A stretch of DNA of 6,578 nt. It comes from an uncultured Bacteroidales bacterium (GTDB taxonomy: Bacteria; Bacteroidota; Bacteroidia; Bacteroidales; UBA932). The DNA lies in contig CAMCIE010000082.1 in NCBI GenBank assembly GCA_945874815.1, positions 1-6,578 of the forward strand, given 5' to 3'. Positions 6,578-6,578 of this stretch are shown in pieces. The notes under the pieces are model-generated. The model was not told the origin of the DNA, did not search any database, and saw nothing but the letters and a program-made list of their open reading frames with translations. Numbering within the stretch: the first letter of the stretch is position 1; each line of letters begins with the position of its first letter. A program made the position numbers and the translations under genes.

Positions 6578-6578
6578 C

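Overview
The window is a slice of a polysaccharide-utilisation-locus-type operon from a member of the Bacteroidota, most likely Bacteroidales. The evidence is a SusC/RagA-type TonB-dependent receptor, a SusD/RagB-type lipoprotein, and three more lipoproteins with families typical of that phylum (Calx-beta-like, SbsA-type Ig-like, BACON, M64 peptidase). Genus cannot be resolved from what is visible.

Layout: all five genes lie on the minus strand, so transcription runs from high to low coordinates. In transcription order they are the C-terminal 361 residues of a SusC-like receptor (5492-6577, entering from the right edge); a SusD-like lipoprotein (4007-5479); a 311-residue lipoprotein with a Calx-beta-like domain and a C-terminal beta-rich domain (3070-4005); a 528-residue lipoprotein with tandem Ig-like domains (1477-3063); and the first 491 residues of a BACON-FN3-M64 metallopeptidase lipoprotein (1-1473, running off the left edge). 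The gaps between genes are 12, 1, 6 and 3 nucleotides, so this is one tightly coupled transcription unit. Its promoter lies outside the window to the right and its terminator outside to the left. No stretch over 300 bases lacks a gene, and I see no RNA gene, mobile element, CRISPR array or long repeat.

How the parts probably work together: four lipoproteins with clear lipoboxes would sit at the outer membrane, most likely facing outward. The SusCD pair forms the substrate-capture and import machine. The two middle lipoproteins are probable accessory binding or scaffold proteins. The last gene supplies a hydrolase, and it is a zinc peptidase rather than a glycoside hydrolase. I infer that the operon serves capture and import of protein- or glycoprotein-derived peptides, but the substrate is not shown by the sequence.

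The points most worth a second look are the peptidase's HExxGH zinc motif, which has one residue more than HExxH; an apparent in-frame loss of a normally conserved TPR helix from the SusD-like protein; a near-perfect AGGAGG Shine-Dalgarno sequence in front of the SusD gene, unusual for this phylum; and the coupling of SusCD to a surface peptidase with two lipoproteins I cannot assign beyond domain level.
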